A stretch of DNA of 64,000 bases from CAVQZA01 sp963724805 (GCA_963724805.1 CAVRWA010000014.1:186001-250000); one strand, 5' to 3'. Positions 16,169 through 25,700 are shown, numbered from the stretch's first letter. Translations and numbers: made by a program. Notes: generated by a model from the letters alone, not told the origin.

Positions 16169-16771
16169 CTACGGGGTGAGACCGAGCATCCACTCGGCGC
16201 GCGCCGCGCGGATGCGGTCGAGGTCGTCGGGCCCGAGGAGCCCCCCAAGTCGTCCCGCCACGGTGCGCAGCAGCCCGACCGAGACGAAGATCCAGGCCTC
16301 TGCTTCGGGATCGCGCGCGCCCACCACTCCGCCCGCCGCCTGCGAGCGACGGATCAGGCCGGCGACGTAGTCGTGCACCTCCCGCATCTGGGCCGAGAGC
16401 GCGGCGGCGATCACGGGGTCGTCGTTCGACACGGAGAGCGCCTGCACCCAGAGGTCTGCGAGCACCGCCGGGCACTCGCGCACCTCGAACGCCTCGACGG
16501 CGATCGCGGGTATCCAGCGGGCCGGATCCGGCTCGGCGGCCACGCGCTCCTCCCACCGGCCCCGGGTGTCCGCCCACGCAGCCTCGAGGCACGCGAGGTA
16601 GAGCTCGCGCTTCGACGCGAAGTGCCGGTACAGGATCGGCTCGGAGACGCCGCTCTCGCGCGCGATCTCCGCCGTCGTCGTGCCGCGGTAGCTGCCGTCC
16701 GAGAAGATCCTGCAGGCCGCGTCGAGCACCGCCTGCCGGCGCTCGGGCGCCGAGAGGCGCGCCGAGGTCAT
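16169..16771 (-). CDS. TetR-family transcriptional regulator
   Basis: 200-residue repressor-type protein. The N-terminal TetR helix-turn-helix is clear: RRQAVLDAACRIF, then TTAEIARESGVSEPILYRHF and KRELYLACLEA. The rest is a variable ligand-binding helical domain. The ATG overlaps the stop of the upstream efflux gene as ATGA, so the two are translationally coupled. The likely role is control of that DHA2 transporter in response to its substrate. The start is set by this overlap and the HTH position. Confidence 0.9.
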   Translation of the reverse strand: MTSARLSAPERRQAVLDAACRIFSDGSYRGTTTAEIARESGVSEPILYRHFASKRELYLACLEAAWADTRGRWEERVAAEPDPARWIPAIAVEAFEVRECPAVLADLWVQALSVSNDDPVIAAALSAQMREVHDYVAGLIRRSQAAGGVVGARDPEAEAWIFVSVGLLRTVAGRLGGLLGPDDLDRIRAARAEWMLGLTP

Positions 16772-18207
16772 GCCGCTACCGCCTCCACGGCCTCGGAAGC
16801 CGGAGCCGGGCTGTGCTTGCGGATCGTGACCGCGGCCACGAGCGCCGCCGCGAAGGCGATCCCTGCGCTCGTATACAGCGCGTGGTGCAGGCCCGTCACG
16901 AACTGATCGGCGAACTGCGGGCTCCGCGGGCCCACGGAGACGTAGGACGCGAGGATGGCGCCCAGGACCGCGATCCCCAGCGAGCCGCCGACCTGCCGGA
17001 ACGTGTTCAGCACGCCCGAGGCGACGCCGGCCTTGTCGACCGACACAGCCGAGAGCGCCGCCGAGGTCATCGGCGACATTGTCAGAGCCATCCCGACGCC
17101 GCCGATCAGGAGCGCGGGCAGGATGTCCCAGAAGGTCGAGCTCGTGTCGAGCTGCGCGAAGAGCACGAGCGACCCGGCAACCAGACTCATCCCGCCGGCA
17201 ATCAGCCAGCGCGAGCCGAGGCGGTCGGACAGGGCTCCTGCGAGCGGCGCGACGAGAATGATCAGGATCGTCATCGGCAGGAACGTCGCTCCGGCCTTGA
17301 TCGCCGAGTAGCCGAGGATGTTCTGCACGAAGAGCGAGATGAAGAAGAAGACCCCGAACATCGCGAGCGAGACCATCAGCGCCACCGTGTTCGCGCCTGC
17401 GAACGTGCCGTCCTTGAAGAGCGCGAGATCGAGCATCGGCGCCCGCTGGCGCAGCTCGAGCGCGATGAAGGCGGCAAGGGAGAGCACGAAGAGCCCGAAG
17501 AGCGCGAGGATCCGCGCCGACGTCCAGCCGTACGTGTTGGCCTCGATCAGGGCGTAGGTCAGCGCGAAGACGGCGACCGCCGAGGTGATCAGACCCGGGA
17601 GATCGAGCCGCTGCACGGCGCTCGTGTCGCGGGACTCGGGCACGAGGATGAAGGCGGCGACGATGCCCAGAGCTCCGACGGGGACGTTGATGAAGAAGAT
17701 CCAGTTCCAGTTCGCCTTCTCGGCCAGAACGCCGCCCACGAGCGGGCCGATCGCGAGCGCCATCGCCGAGACACCGGCCCAGATCCCGATCGCGGCGCCG
17801 CGCTCGCGGGCCGGGAACACGGCCGAGATGATCGAGAGCGTGGCCGGCATCATCAGCGCCGCGCCGATGCCCTGGACGGTCCGGGCGCCGATCAGGAGCC
17901 CGGCGCTGCCCGCGAGGCCGCAGGCGAGCGACGAGACCGTGAAGACCATGAGCCCGATCAGGAAGATCCGGCGCCGCCCGTAGCGGTCGGCGAGCTTCCC
18001 GCCGGTGAGCAGGAACACTGCAAAGGAGAGCGCATACGCCGTCACGATCCACTCGAGCTCGGAGATCCCGATCCCGAGATCGCGCTGGATCGACGGGAGC
18101 GCCACGTTCACGACCGTGTTGTCGAGCATGATCATGAAGAGAGCGAACGAGAGCGCTGCGAGCGTCCACCACTTGCGGTTCTCGGGCGCGAGAATGCGTG
18201 CCTTCAT
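16768..18207 (-). CDS. DHA2-family (EmrB/QacA) MFS drug efflux transporter
   Basis: Proton-driven membrane exporter, 479 residues, 14 predicted helices. Family motifs are present: motif D1 LDNTVVNVALP near residue 28, motif A GGKLADRYGRRR near 69, motif B ARTVQGIGAA near 109, motif C IGPLVGG near 152. Probable substrates are lipophilic drugs or metabolites; none can be named. First gene of the efflux-tetR pair. Candidate operator repeats lie 24-47 bases before its start. Confidence 0.92.
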   Translation of the reverse strand: MKARILAPENRKWWTLAALSFALFMIMLDNTVVNVALPSIQRDLGIGISELEWIVTAYALSFAVFLLTGGKLADRYGRRRIFLIGLMVFTVSSLACGLAGSAGLLIGARTVQGIGAALMMPATLSIISAVFPARERGAAIGIWAGVSAMALAIGPLVGGVLAEKANWNWIFFINVPVGALGIVAAFILVPESRDTSAVQRLDLPGLITSAVAVFALTYALIEANTYGWTSARILALFGLFVLSLAAFIALELRQRAPMLDLALFKDGTFAGANTVALMVSLAMFGVFFFISLFVQNILGYSAIKAGATFLPMTILIILVAPLAGALSDRLGSRWLIAGGMSLVAGSLVLFAQLDTSSTFWDILPALLIGGVGMALTMSPMTSAALSAVSVDKAGVASGVLNTFRQVGGSLGIAVLGAILASYVSVGPRSPQFADQFVTGLHHALYTSAGIAFAAALVAAVTIRKHSPAPASEAVEAVAA

Positions 18208-18231
18208 CGGTGCGTGTCCTCTCCGTCTCGG

Positions 18232-18254
18232 AAGTTAGCAACCACTAAGTTAGC
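18232..18254 (-). promoter_or_regulatory. Candidate TetR operator
   Basis: AAGTTAGC occurs twice (18232-18239 and 18247-18254, 15-base period). Between the copies TTAG and CTAA form a dyad (18235-18248). This lies just upstream of the efflux gene and is the natural site for autoregulation by the coupled TetR protein. Confidence 0.5.
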
Positions 18255-18293
18255 GGTCCGCCGTCACCGCGGGTCGAGTAATCTGGCCAAGCC

Positions 18294-20204
18294 TTGGGGG
18301 ACTACGTCTGGGAGCCGAGCGCCGAGGTCGTCGAGCACGCCAACGTGACGCGGCTGATGCGCCGCCTCGGCTGCGCCGACTTCCACGCCCTGCTCCGCGT
18401 CTCGGTCGACGAGCCTGACCGTTTCTGGCCGGCGGTCGTGGAGGACCTCGGGCTCGAGTTCTCGCGGCCGTGGGAGGCCGTGCTCGACGAGTCCCGCGGG
18501 GTCGAATGGGCGCGCTGGTTCACGGGTGGCCGGCTCAACCTGGCGTGGAACTGCGTTCACCGCTGGGCGGGCCGAGAGGGCGAGGCGGCTGTCTGGCAGC
18601 CCGAGGACGGCGGACGGCGCGCGCTCTCGTGGGCCGAGCTCTCGCACGAGGTGTACCTGCTTGCAGAGGGCCTCGCGGCGCTCGGGATCGGCGAGGGCGA
18701 CGTCGTCGGGACGTTCCTGCCGATGGCGCCCGAGGTCGCGATCGCCTCGCACGCGCTCGCCCATCTCGGCGCGGTGCAGGTGCCGATCTTCTCCGGGTTC
18801 GCCGCCCACGCGATCGCCGCACGGCTCGTCGACGCGGGCGCGACCGCGCTGATCACGGCCGACGGCTCGCTGCGCCGCGGCCAGGTCGTGCCGATGAAGG
18901 AGGTCGCCGACGAAGCGCTGCGCACGGTGCCGTCGGTGGAACGCGTGGTCGTGTGGCGTCGGCTCGGCACGACCGCGCCCATGTCGGAGGGACGCGACGT
19001 CCTCTGGGACGAGCTCGTCGCGGGCCGCGCCGGCACCGTGGAGCCGGTGGAGGTCGACTCGGAGGCGCCGTACCTGCTCGCGTACACCTCCGGCACGACC
19101 GGCCGGCCGAAGGGCGTGCTCCATGTCCAGGGCGGCTTCCTCGTCTCGGTCGGGCGCGAGGCTGCCTACCAGTCCGACCTGCACGCCGGCGACCGCGTCC
19201 ACTTCTCCACCGACATGGGCTGGATCATGGGACCCTGGACCGTCGTCGGAGCCGGAGCGGCCGGGGCGACGGTCGTCTACGCGGAGGGCGCCCCTGATTG
19301 GCCCGGCGACCGGCTCTGGAAGCTCGTCGAGTCGGAGCGTGTGACGATGCTCGGAGTCTCGCCCACGCTGGTGCGGGCGCTGATCCCGAAGGGCGAGCCC
19401 GACGCCGATCTCTCCTCGCTGCGAGCGATCACGACGACAGGCGAGCCGTGGAACCTGGGCCCGTATCTGTGGCTCGCCGAGCACGTGTGCGGCGGACGTG
19501 TTCCAATCGTCAACATCTCCGGCGGCACCGAGGTCGGGGCCTGCTTCCTCTCGACCTGCATCGTGGAGCCGATCAAGCCGGTCGCGCTCGGGTTCCCCGC
19601 GCTCGGGCAGGCGATGGACGTCTTCGACGCCGACGGCCGGCCCGTGCGCGGCGAGGTCGGCGAGCTCGTGTGCACGCGCCCCTGGCCCGGAATGACGCGC
19701 GGGATCTGGCGCGACCCCGAGCGGTATCTCGACGCGTACTGGCGCCGCTTCCCGGGCGTCTGGTGCCACGGCGACTGGGCTTCCGTCGACGCGGACGGGT
19801 ACTGGTATCTGCACGGGCGCTCGGACGACACCCTCAACATCGCCGGGAAGCGGATCGGCCCCGCCGAGCTCGAGTCGGCGGCCGTGTCGCACCCGGACGT
19901 GGCGGAGGCGGCTGCGATAGGCGTACCGCACGAGGTGAAGGGCGAAGTCGTCTGGCTCTTCTGCGTCGCCGCTCCGGGCCGCGAGCCCGATCCGGCCGAG
20001 GTCCGCGCGGTCGTCGCGGCGGAGCTCGGGAAGGCGTTCGCCCCGGAACGGGTTGTGCTCGTGGCCGCGCTGCCGAAGACGCGCTCCGCGAAGATCGTGA
20101 GGCGCGCGGTTCGGGCGACGGCGCTCGGGCACGATCCCGGCGACCTGTCGGCGGTCGAGAACCCGGAATCGCTGGACGAGATCAAGGAGGCTGTGGATGG
20201 CTGA
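18294..20204 (+). CDS. AMP-dependent acyl-CoA synthetase (acetyl-CoA-synthetase-like)
   Basis: Activates a carboxylic acid to its CoA thioester through an acyl-adenylate. The 636 residues match the acs-like branch of the ANL superfamily. The P-loop-like motif YTSGTTGRPKGV is near residue 265, ISGGTE near 405 and RSDDTLNIAGKRIGP near 511. The acylation-sensitive catalytic Lys is in PKTRSAKIVRR near 605. A TTG start at 18294 fits the upstream spacing. The next SDR gene overlaps its end by 8 bases. Substrate chain length is not evident; acetate has its own acs gene at 32063. Confidence 0.88.
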   Translation: MGDYVWEPSAEVVEHANVTRLMRRLGCADFHALLRVSVDEPDRFWPAVVEDLGLEFSRPWEAVLDESRGVEWARWFTGGRLNLAWNCVHRWAGREGEAAVWQPEDGGRRALSWAELSHEVYLLAEGLAALGIGEGDVVGTFLPMAPEVAIASHALAHLGAVQVPIFSGFAAHAIAARLVDAGATALITADGSLRRGQVVPMKEVADEALRTVPSVERVVVWRRLGTTAPMSEGRDVLWDELVAGRAGTVEPVEVDSEAPYLLAYTSGTTGRPKGVLHVQGGFLVSVGREAAYQSDLHAGDRVHFSTDMGWIMGPWTVVGAGAAGATVVYAEGAPDWPGDRLWKLVESERVTMLGVSPTLVRALIPKGEPDADLSSLRAITTTGEPWNLGPYLWLAEHVCGGRVPIVNISGGTEVGACFLSTCIVEPIKPVALGFPALGQAMDVFDADGRPVRGEVGELVCTRPWPGMTRGIWRDPERYLDAYWRRFPGVWCHGDWASVDADGYWYLHGRSDDTLNIAGKRIGPAELESAAVSHPDVAEAAAIGVPHEVKGEVVWLFCVAAPGREPDPAEVRAVVAAELGKAFAPERVVLVAALPKTRSAKIVRRAVRATALGHDPGDLSAVENPESLDEIKEAVDG

Positions 20205-20967
20205 TGCACTGAGCGGAGTGGCGCTCGTGACCGGCGGCGGTCGCGGGATCGGCGCCAACGTGGCGCGTGAGCTGGCCGGAGCGGGGATGGACGTGGTCGT
20301 GACCGGGCGGACGCGCGAGCAGGTCGAGGCGGTCGCGGATGAGATCGGTGGGCGTTCGCTCGTCGGCGACGTCGCGCGGCAGGAGGACGTCGAGCGCTGG
20401 TTCGCCGGGTTCGGCGAGCTCGATCTCCTCGTCAACAACGCCGGCATCTCCGGCGCGCAACGCCTCGCCTGGGACGAGGATCCCGAGGCGTGGTGGCACG
20501 TCTTCGAGGTCAACGTGCTCGGCACGTTCCTCTGTTGCCGTGCGGCGCTGCCGGGAATGATCGAGCGCGGAAGCGGCCGGATCGTCAACGTCAGCTCGGG
20601 AGCCTCGTACCTTCCGATCGAAGCCGGAGTCGCCCTCGGCTCCGCCTACGGACCGAGCAAAGCGGCGCTCAGCCGCTTCACCGAGGCGCTCGACGCGCAG
20701 GCTCGGGAGCACGGCGTCCGCGCATTCCACATCTCACCGGGGATGGTGCAGACGGACATGACTGCGCCGGTCTTCGGCGACGACGCGCCGTGGACGCCGC
20801 CGGAGCTCGCGCCGCGGCTCGTTCGGGTGCTGGCCTCGGGCCGCGCCGACGAGCTCGGCGGCCGCTACATCCATGCCGAGCACGACGACATCGAGGAGCT
20901 GATTCCCCGCGCCGACGAGGTGGTCGCCGGGGATCTCAACTCGATCCGGTTGCGGCGCGGCGCCTAG
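20197..20967 (+). CDS. Short-chain dehydrogenase/reductase
   Basis: 256-residue classical SDR: cofactor motif TGGGRGIG near residue 11, NNAG near 86, Ser of VNVSSGAS near 131, and catalytic YxxxK (YGPSK) near 151. The GRTR after strand two favours NADPH. Coupled by an 8-base overlap to the acyl-CoA synthetase, so it probably acts on an acyl-CoA-derived or related metabolite. The final 30 residues are not typical of 3-oxoacyl-ACP reductases, so the fabG label is not given. Confidence 0.87.
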   Translation: MADALSGVALVTGGGRGIGANVARELAGAGMDVVVTGRTREQVEAVADEIGGRSLVGDVARQEDVERWFAGFGELDLLVNNAGISGAQRLAWDEDPEAWWHVFEVNVLGTFLCCRAALPGMIERGSGRIVNVSSGASYLPIEAGVALGSAYGPSKAALSRFTEALDAQAREHGVRAFHISPGMVQTDMTAPVFGDDAPWTPPELAPRLVRVLASGRADELGGRYIHAEHDDIEELIPRADEVVAGDLNSIRLRRGA

Positions 20968-21103
20968 GTCCGGTCCCATCCCCACCCCCCACCCGCCCAC
21001 GGGGAAGTGACGGTAGCGGGCGGCGGCGCACGGCTCTGTGCCGGAACCGTGCCTGAACCGTGCCGATTTCGGGCGCGACCATCACGGGTATTCTCGCGGT
21101 GGG

Positions 21104-22819
21104 ATGCGGCTCGCCCTCGCTCAGATCAACACGGTCGTCGGCGACCTCGAGGGCAACCGCGACCGGATCGTCGCCCGGCTCGAGGAGGCGCGCGACGCGC
21201 AGGCCGACCTCGTCCTCTTCCCCGAGCTCGCGGTCACGGGCTATCCACCCGAGGATCTCCTGCTACGGCCGGGGTTCGTCCGGGCCGCCGAGCGGACGCT
21301 CCGAGAGATCGCCGCGGAGGTTCGCGGCACCTCCGCGCTCGTCGGCTTCCCCCACTTCGACCGCGACCTCTTCAACGCCTGCGCCGTCTGCGCGGACGGC
21401 GAGGTCAAGGCCGTGTACCGGAAGCGCTTCCTGCCGAACTACGGCGTGTTCGACGAGGACCGCTACTTCGCCGCAGGCCGCGACCTCGTCCTGCTCCAGC
21501 TCGGCTCGACGCTCGTCGGACCGACGATCTGCGAGGACATCTGGCAGCCGGGGCCGCCGGCGACGGATCTCGCGCTCGCCGGCGCGCACATGATCGCGAA
21601 CATCTCCGCGTCGCCGTTCCATGTGGGCAAGGACCGCGAGCGGGAGGAGATGCTGGTCACGCGGGCCCGCGACAACACCTGCTTCCTCGCCTTCTGCAAC
21701 GCGGTCGGCGGCCAGGACGAGCTGATCTTCGACGGCCACTCCGTGGTGCTCGACGACGAGGGCGAGGTAATCGCACGGGCGCCGGGCTTCGTGGAGTGCC
21801 TCCTCGTCGCGGACGTCGAGCCCGAGGCTGTCGTCGCCCGCCGCCTGCGGGACGTGCGCCGCCGCGCCCTCGCGCGCGAGCTCGAAGCGGAGCCGGCGCC
21901 GTTGCTCGTCCCGCTCGCCGAGCCCGGCACCAAGAGCGCACCGGCCGATGCGACCGTCGCCCCGCTCGTGGACGACCTCGAGCAGATGCGACTCGCTCTC
22001 GAGCTCGGGCTCGGCGACTACGTGACGAAGAACCGCTTCGCGGACGTCGTGGTCGGCGTCTCCGGCGGGATCGACTCGGCGCTCGTCGCGGCGCTCGCCG
22101 CCGAGGCGCTCGGGCCGGAGCGCGTCCACTGCGTCTCCATGCCGTCCCGATACTCGTCCGCCGAGACGCAGTCCGACGCACGTGCGCTCGCGGAGAGCCT
22201 CGGGTGCCCATTCCTCGAGCTTCCGATCTTGCCCGTCGTCGACGCGTTCACGGCGACGCTCGCCGAGACGTTCACCGGGCGCGACGCGGACCTGACCGAG
22301 GAGAACGTCCAGGCCCGCGCGCGCGGCGTGCTCCTGATGGCGCTCTCCAACAAGTTCGGCTGGCTGCTCGTCGCGACCGGCAACAAGTCGGAGCTCTCGG
22401 TCGGCTACGCCACGCTCTACGGGGACATGGCCGGCGGCTTCGCGTTGCTCAAGGACGTCTACAAGTCGGACGTGTTCCGGCTCGCCCGCCACCTGAACGA
22501 GCGCGCGGGTCGCGAGCTGATCCCCGCTTCGATCATCGAGCGGGCGCCGAGCGCCGAGCTGCGCCCGGACCAGCGCGACGAGGACTCGCTGCCGCCGTAC
22601 GAGGCGCTCGATCCCGTGCTCGAGGCCTACGTCGAGCTCGACCGGACGCGCGACGAGCTGCTCGCCGACGGCTTCGATCCCGACGTCGTCGAGCGTGCGC
22701 TGCGGATGATCGACCGAGCCGAGTACAAGCGCCGCCAGGCGCCGCCCGGGGTGAAGCTGCACCCCAAGGCCTTCGGACGCGACCGGCGCACGCCGATCAC
22801 GAACCGGTGGAGCGACTAG
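21104..22819 (+). CDS. nadE: Glutamine-dependent NAD+ synthetase
   Basis: Converts nicotinate adenine dinucleotide to NAD+ with ATP, using ammonia from glutamine. Residues 1-250 are a nitrilase-type glutaminase domain with the catalytic Glu (FPELAVTGYPPEDLL), Lys (YRKRFLPNYGVFDE) and Cys (PTICEDIW). The synthetase domain follows, with the PP-loop GVSGGIDSALVAALA near 320. The 571-residue length fits two-domain NadE. The ATG at 21104 is chosen because the nitrilase fold begins immediately (MRLALAQIN). The 136-base gap before it has a TATTCT box but no strong ribosome site. Confidence 0.95.
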   Translation: MRLALAQINTVVGDLEGNRDRIVARLEEARDAQADLVLFPELAVTGYPPEDLLLRPGFVRAAERTLREIAAEVRGTSALVGFPHFDRDLFNACAVCADGEVKAVYRKRFLPNYGVFDEDRYFAAGRDLVLLQLGSTLVGPTICEDIWQPGPPATDLALAGAHMIANISASPFHVGKDREREEMLVTRARDNTCFLAFCNAVGGQDELIFDGHSVVLDDEGEVIARAPGFVECLLVADVEPEAVVARRLRDVRRRALARELEAEPAPLLVPLAEPGTKSAPADATVAPLVDDLEQMRLALELGLGDYVTKNRFADVVVGVSGGIDSALVAALAAEALGPERVHCVSMPSRYSSAETQSDARALAESLGCPFLELPILPVVDAFTATLAETFTGRDADLTEENVQARARGVLLMALSNKFGWLLVATGNKSELSVGYATLYGDMAGGFALLKDVYKSDVFRLARHLNERAGRELIPASIIERAPSAELRPDQRDEDSLPPYEALDPVLEAYVELDRTRDELLADGFDPDVVERALRMIDRAEYKRRQAPPGVKLHPKAFGRDRRTPITNRWSD

Positions 22820-22906
22820 GAAGAATCCTGCGGAAGGGCCGAGCGGTGGGCGCGAGCGTGGCGGGCTCGCTTGGGGAGACCGTAGCCCGGGGCGAGTGAC
22901 CGTTCC

Positions 22907-22923
22907 TCCCCCAACCGGGGGGA
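22907..22923. terminator. Terminator-like hairpin between nadE and mug
   Basis: TCCCCC pairs with GGGGGA around a short loop, between the convergent ends of nadE and the uracil-DNA glycosylase gene. Likely bidirectional. Confidence 0.5.
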
Positions 22924-22933
22924 TCGCCCGAGA

Positions 22934-23416
22934 TCACTCGATCGAGCGACGGAAGGCGCGGAACCATCGCAGCCGCTCGTCCCACGGCACGGCTGCGTTG
23001 GCGGGCGAGGTGGACGGGAGCACGAAGAGCCGCGTCTCGCCCAGGCGGCGTTTCTGGGGCCCGAGCTCGGGCCGCTCGCCGAGGGCGCCGCGGTAGGCCT
23101 CCTTCCCGACGAAGCCGATCGCGCCGGGCCGGAGCTCCAGGGCGATTCGCTCCAACCGCGAGGCCGCGCCGGCGAAGTCCGCCCGGCGCAGGTCGCCCGA
23201 GCCCGAAGTCGTGCGATAGGCGGCGTTCGTGATCCCGAAGCCGTAGCCGGGCAGCGAGCGCTGCTCGGACGGCTCGAGCAGACGCGGCGTGAAGCCCGCC
23301 GCGTGGAGCAGCCGCCAGAAGTCGTTGCGCGGGTTCGCGAAATGTGCCCCGGCAGCCGCCGAGACCCGGCCCGGGTTGATGCCGCAGAAGATCGCCGAGA
23401 GCCCCGCCGCGAGCAC
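22934..23416 (-). CDS. mug: G:T/U mismatch-specific DNA glycosylase
   Basis: Excises uracil, and less well thymine, opposite guanine. Mug-family motifs: FCGINPGRVS near the N-terminus (the family's catalytic Asn is the Asn of GINPG), HFANPRNDFW next, and the strand-intercalation motif PSTSPANA near the end. The GTG at 23416 gives an N-terminus that aligns with E. coli Mug. A longer GTG start at 23485 would overlap the upstream rhodanese gene by 50 bases. Deamination repair is useful in such GC-rich DNA. Third gene of a minus-strand run with DUF202 and rhodanese genes. Confidence 0.88.
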   Translation of the reverse strand: MLAAGLSAIFCGINPGRVSAAAGAHFANPRNDFWRLLHAAGFTPRLLEPSEQRSLPGYGFGITNAAYRTTSGSGDLRRADFAGAASRLERIALELRPGAIGFVGKEAYRGALGERPELGPQKRRLGETRLFVLPSTSPANAAVPWDERLRWFRAFRRSIE

Positions 23417-23435
23417 GTCGGGAACGGCGCTGACG

Positions 23436-24041
23436 CTAGGTGGTGACGACCGGATAGCCACGCTCGAGCCAATCGACGATCCCACCGGTCACGAGCCTCG
23501 CGTCCCTGCCCTTGCGCTGCAGCATCGAGGCGACCGCCGCGCTCCGGATCTGGTCGTCGCAGATCACGGCGATCGGACGGTCGGACTCGAGCTCCTGCGC
23601 CCGCTCCCAGGCCTCTGCGGTCGGCAGGAACACCGAGCCCTCGACGTGGCCGTTGCGGTACTCGAAGCCCTCGCGCACGTCGAGCACGAGGTAGGCGCTC
23701 GTGCGCTCGTGAAGCTCGGTCACGCTCATGAGTGGCAGCGCGGCGACCGGCTCGCCCGCGGCCCTCCAGGCGGCGAGCCCGCCCTCGAGGTGTCCGACGA
23801 CGTGGAAGCCGGCCGAGCGGAGCAGCTCGACCGCAGTCCGAGCCTCCGCCTCCTGCTCGTCCTGGACGACGAGCTCCTGCCCGTGCGGCAGGATCAGCTC
23901 GGCCCGGTCGGCGAGGTCGGCCCGGTTGAACTGCATCGTCACCGCTCCCGGCACGTGAGCAGCTGCAAAGGCGGATGGGGCGCGCAGATCGAGCACGATC
24001 GCGCCCGCCGCAACTGCCTCCTTGACCTGTTGGACGTTCAC
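23436..24041 (-). CDS. Tandem rhodanese-domain protein
   Basis: 201 residues forming two rhodanese folds. The N-terminal domain (LDLRAPSAFAAAHVPGA, then VVQDEQ) has Asp where the catalytic Cys should be, so it is probably inactive and structural. The C-terminal domain (LDVREGFEYRNGHVEGS) carries the catalytic Cys in VICDDQIRS. It should move sulfane sulfur to a thiol acceptor such as cyanide, thioredoxin or mycothiol. It starts 1 base before the DUF202 stop region and is followed by mug after 19 bases. Confidence 0.88.
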   Translation of the reverse strand: MNVQQVKEAVAAGAIVLDLRAPSAFAAAHVPGAVTMQFNRADLADRAELILPHGQELVVQDEQEAEARTAVELLRSAGFHVVGHLEGGLAAWRAAGEPVAALPLMSVTELHERTSAYLVLDVREGFEYRNGHVEGSVFLPTAEAWERAQELESDRPIAVICDDQIRSAAVASMLQRKGRDARLVTGGIVDWLERGYPVVTT

Positions 24042-24042
24042 C

Positions 24043-24432
24043 TCAGGTCGCCGCGATCACGAGGACGACGGTGAGCACTCCGAGGGCGGCGCCGAACACC
24101 GCCAGCACGAGCACCGCGCGGGGGTCGGGCCGCTCGAACTCGCCGCGCGCAATCGCACCATCGACTGCCTTCTGGCGCACGAACCCGTACGCGATGAAGG
24201 CGATCCCGAGCACGGCGTAGAGAACGCCGAGGATCACCCACGGCCAGCGCTCTCCGCCCGTGATCCCCGGCACGATCTTGCCTGCGCCGAGGCTGACTGC
24301 GAGCGCGGTGAGCCCGGTCCGCCACCACGCGAGGTAGGTGCGCTCGTTGGCGAGCCGCGTACGCCGCGTCGCGTCGCCGGCCTCGTCGAAGCGTGGGGCC
24401 GGCTCGTGATCGATGGTCCCACCGCCGGACAC
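24043..24432 (-). CDS. DUF202 (YidH-like) membrane protein
   Basis: 129-residue inner-membrane protein with three predicted helices. The DUF202 signature TRLANERTYLAWWRTGL precedes the first helix, followed by GAGKIVPG and two further helices. Function is unknown in the family. It lies one base before the rhodanese start and so belongs to the same transcript. Confidence 0.85.
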   Translation of the reverse strand: MSGGGTIDHEPAPRFDEAGDATRRTRLANERTYLAWWRTGLTALAVSLGAGKIVPGITGGERWPWVILGVLYAVLGIAFIAYGFVRQKAVDGAIARGEFERPDPRAVLVLAVFGAALGVLTVVLVIAAT

Positions 24433-24450
24433 TGGCTGACTATAGACCCG

Positions 24451-24645
24451 CTACGCCGCCTCGGCGGGCTCGTCCGGCGCGCGCGCGTCGAGCCTCTCTT
24501 CGAGCTGACGCCGCAGCTCCTCGCCGGTCACGTCGAGGTCGTAGCGCGAAGGGCGCGGCTCGAGGCGGACGATCTTGACGGTCGGCTCCCAACCGCCGTA
24601 GCAGCGGGCGTAGCACTCTTCCTCACTGAGGGGCCGAAGCCTCAC
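24451..24645 (-). CDS. Small hypothetical protein
   Basis: 64 residues, GTG start. N-terminus RPLSEEECYARCYGGWEP contains two Cys separated by three residues and an aromatic cluster. A strand follows, then an acidic helix (TGEELRRQLEERLDAR). I do not recognise a family. It is plausible as a gene because it fills the space between saccharopine-dehydrogenase-like and DUF202 genes on the same strand and has an ordered composition. Confidence 0.55.
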   Translation of the reverse strand: MRLRPLSEEECYARCYGGWEPTVKIVRLEPRPSRYDLDVTGEELRRQLEERLDARAPDEPAEAA

Positions 24646-24686
24646 TGGGCCGCACCATAGGCGCAGGACCGGACGGACCGGACCGG

Positions 24687-25700
24687 TTATAGCGTCTCGA
24701 CCGACTCGATCCGCAGCAGGTCTCCGGCGGCCTCGATCAGGGCGCGCGCATCGAACGCTTCCGACGGCGCGAGCGGCCCGACCCGGCGCGGGTCGAGACG
24801 GGCGCCCGCGACCAGCAGCCGCGCGGTGAGGAGGTAGGGGTCCGAGCCGGCGAGCGTGACGCGGCGCCCGCCCTGCGGGCCACGCGCCTCGGCGACGACG
24901 ACGAACCGCGTCGCCGCGCGCTTCCGATCGTCAGGCCCGATCCCCCGGAGCCCGGCGCTCGCCCTGATCAGCGGGGCCAGGAACCGTGCCGCCCGCGCGG
25001 CCTTCACCGCCGGCTTCGCGAGCCGCATGTACGAGCGCACGGTGCGGACGTCGGTGTGGCGCGGCACCGTGAGCGGCTCGGCGCCGCCGAACTCGGCCAC
25101 CTCGCGGGCGCCGAACGGGAACACCACCGTCCGCGTCGTCGCACCGAGCCGGGACGCAACGAGCCTGCCCTCGTGCCAGGCGACCACCGGTTGGGCCATG
25201 ATCTCGCCGACCGTCCTTCGGGTGCCGCGGCTCGTCGCGACGGCCGAGGCCGAGTAGGCGACCACGATTTCGTCGAGCGGCTCGAGCTCCTCGGCGGCGA
25301 GCCTGGCGGCGACGTCGCCCGGGACGTAGTCGAACCCGAAGCACGGCAGGACCGCGGTCTCGGCCTCGCGGAAGCGCTCGAACAGGAGCCTCGCCCAGGC
25401 CTGCTCGCCGCTCGAGTCGAGGTAGGCCGCCCCGGCAGCCGTGGCCGCCGCGACCGGCGCCGCACCGATACGCAGGAACGGGCCCGCGCACGAGAGCACA
25501 GCGGCGCAGCCGATGAACGCGTCGCCTGGCGCGGACGCGTCCGCGACGCGCAGCTCGTCGCCGGGGAGCGCGAGCTCCTCGAGCGCCTCGCGGCGGCGCC
25601 CGACCAGCCGTAGCGGCACCTTCGCTGCTCGCGCCTCGGCCAGCACGAGGCGGCCCGTGAAACCGGTAGGGCCCAGCACGGCGAAGCGGGGCTCGTCCAC
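24687..25700 (-). CDS. Saccharopine dehydrogenase-like NAD(P)-binding protein
   Basis: 337 residues. N-terminal Rossmann motif GPTGFTGRLV at residues 10-19, then VGRRREAL and the SCAGPF motif of the saccharopine dehydrogenase/trans-acting enoyl reductase family. A CFGFDYVPGD motif near 120 is also typical. Mycobacterial relatives reduce lipid intermediates; here the substrate is unknown. GTG start at 25700, divergent from the OsmC gene 29 bases away. Confidence 0.85.
   Translation of the reverse strand: MDEPRFAVLGPTGFTGRLVLAEARAAKVPLRLVGRRREALEELALPGDELRVADASAPGDAFIGCAAVLSCAGPFLRIGAAPVAAATAAGAAYLDSSGEQAWARLLFERFREAETAVLPCFGFDYVPGDVAARLAAEELEPLDEIVVAYSASAVATSRGTRRTVGEIMAQPVVAWHEGRLVASRLGATTRTVVFPFGAREVAEFGGAEPLTVPRHTDVRTVRSYMRLAKPAVKAARAARFLAPLIRASAGLRGIGPDDRKRAATRFVVVAEARGPQGGRRVTLAGSDPYLLTARLLVAGARLDPRRVGPLAPSEAFDARALIEAAGDLLRIESVETL

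Noticed and set aside
16169..18241. A 690-codon single frame covering the TetR gene and beyond
   Set aside because: Only its last 200 codons encode a recognisable TetR protein; the rest is a shadow of the MFS gene, whose own frame is clear.
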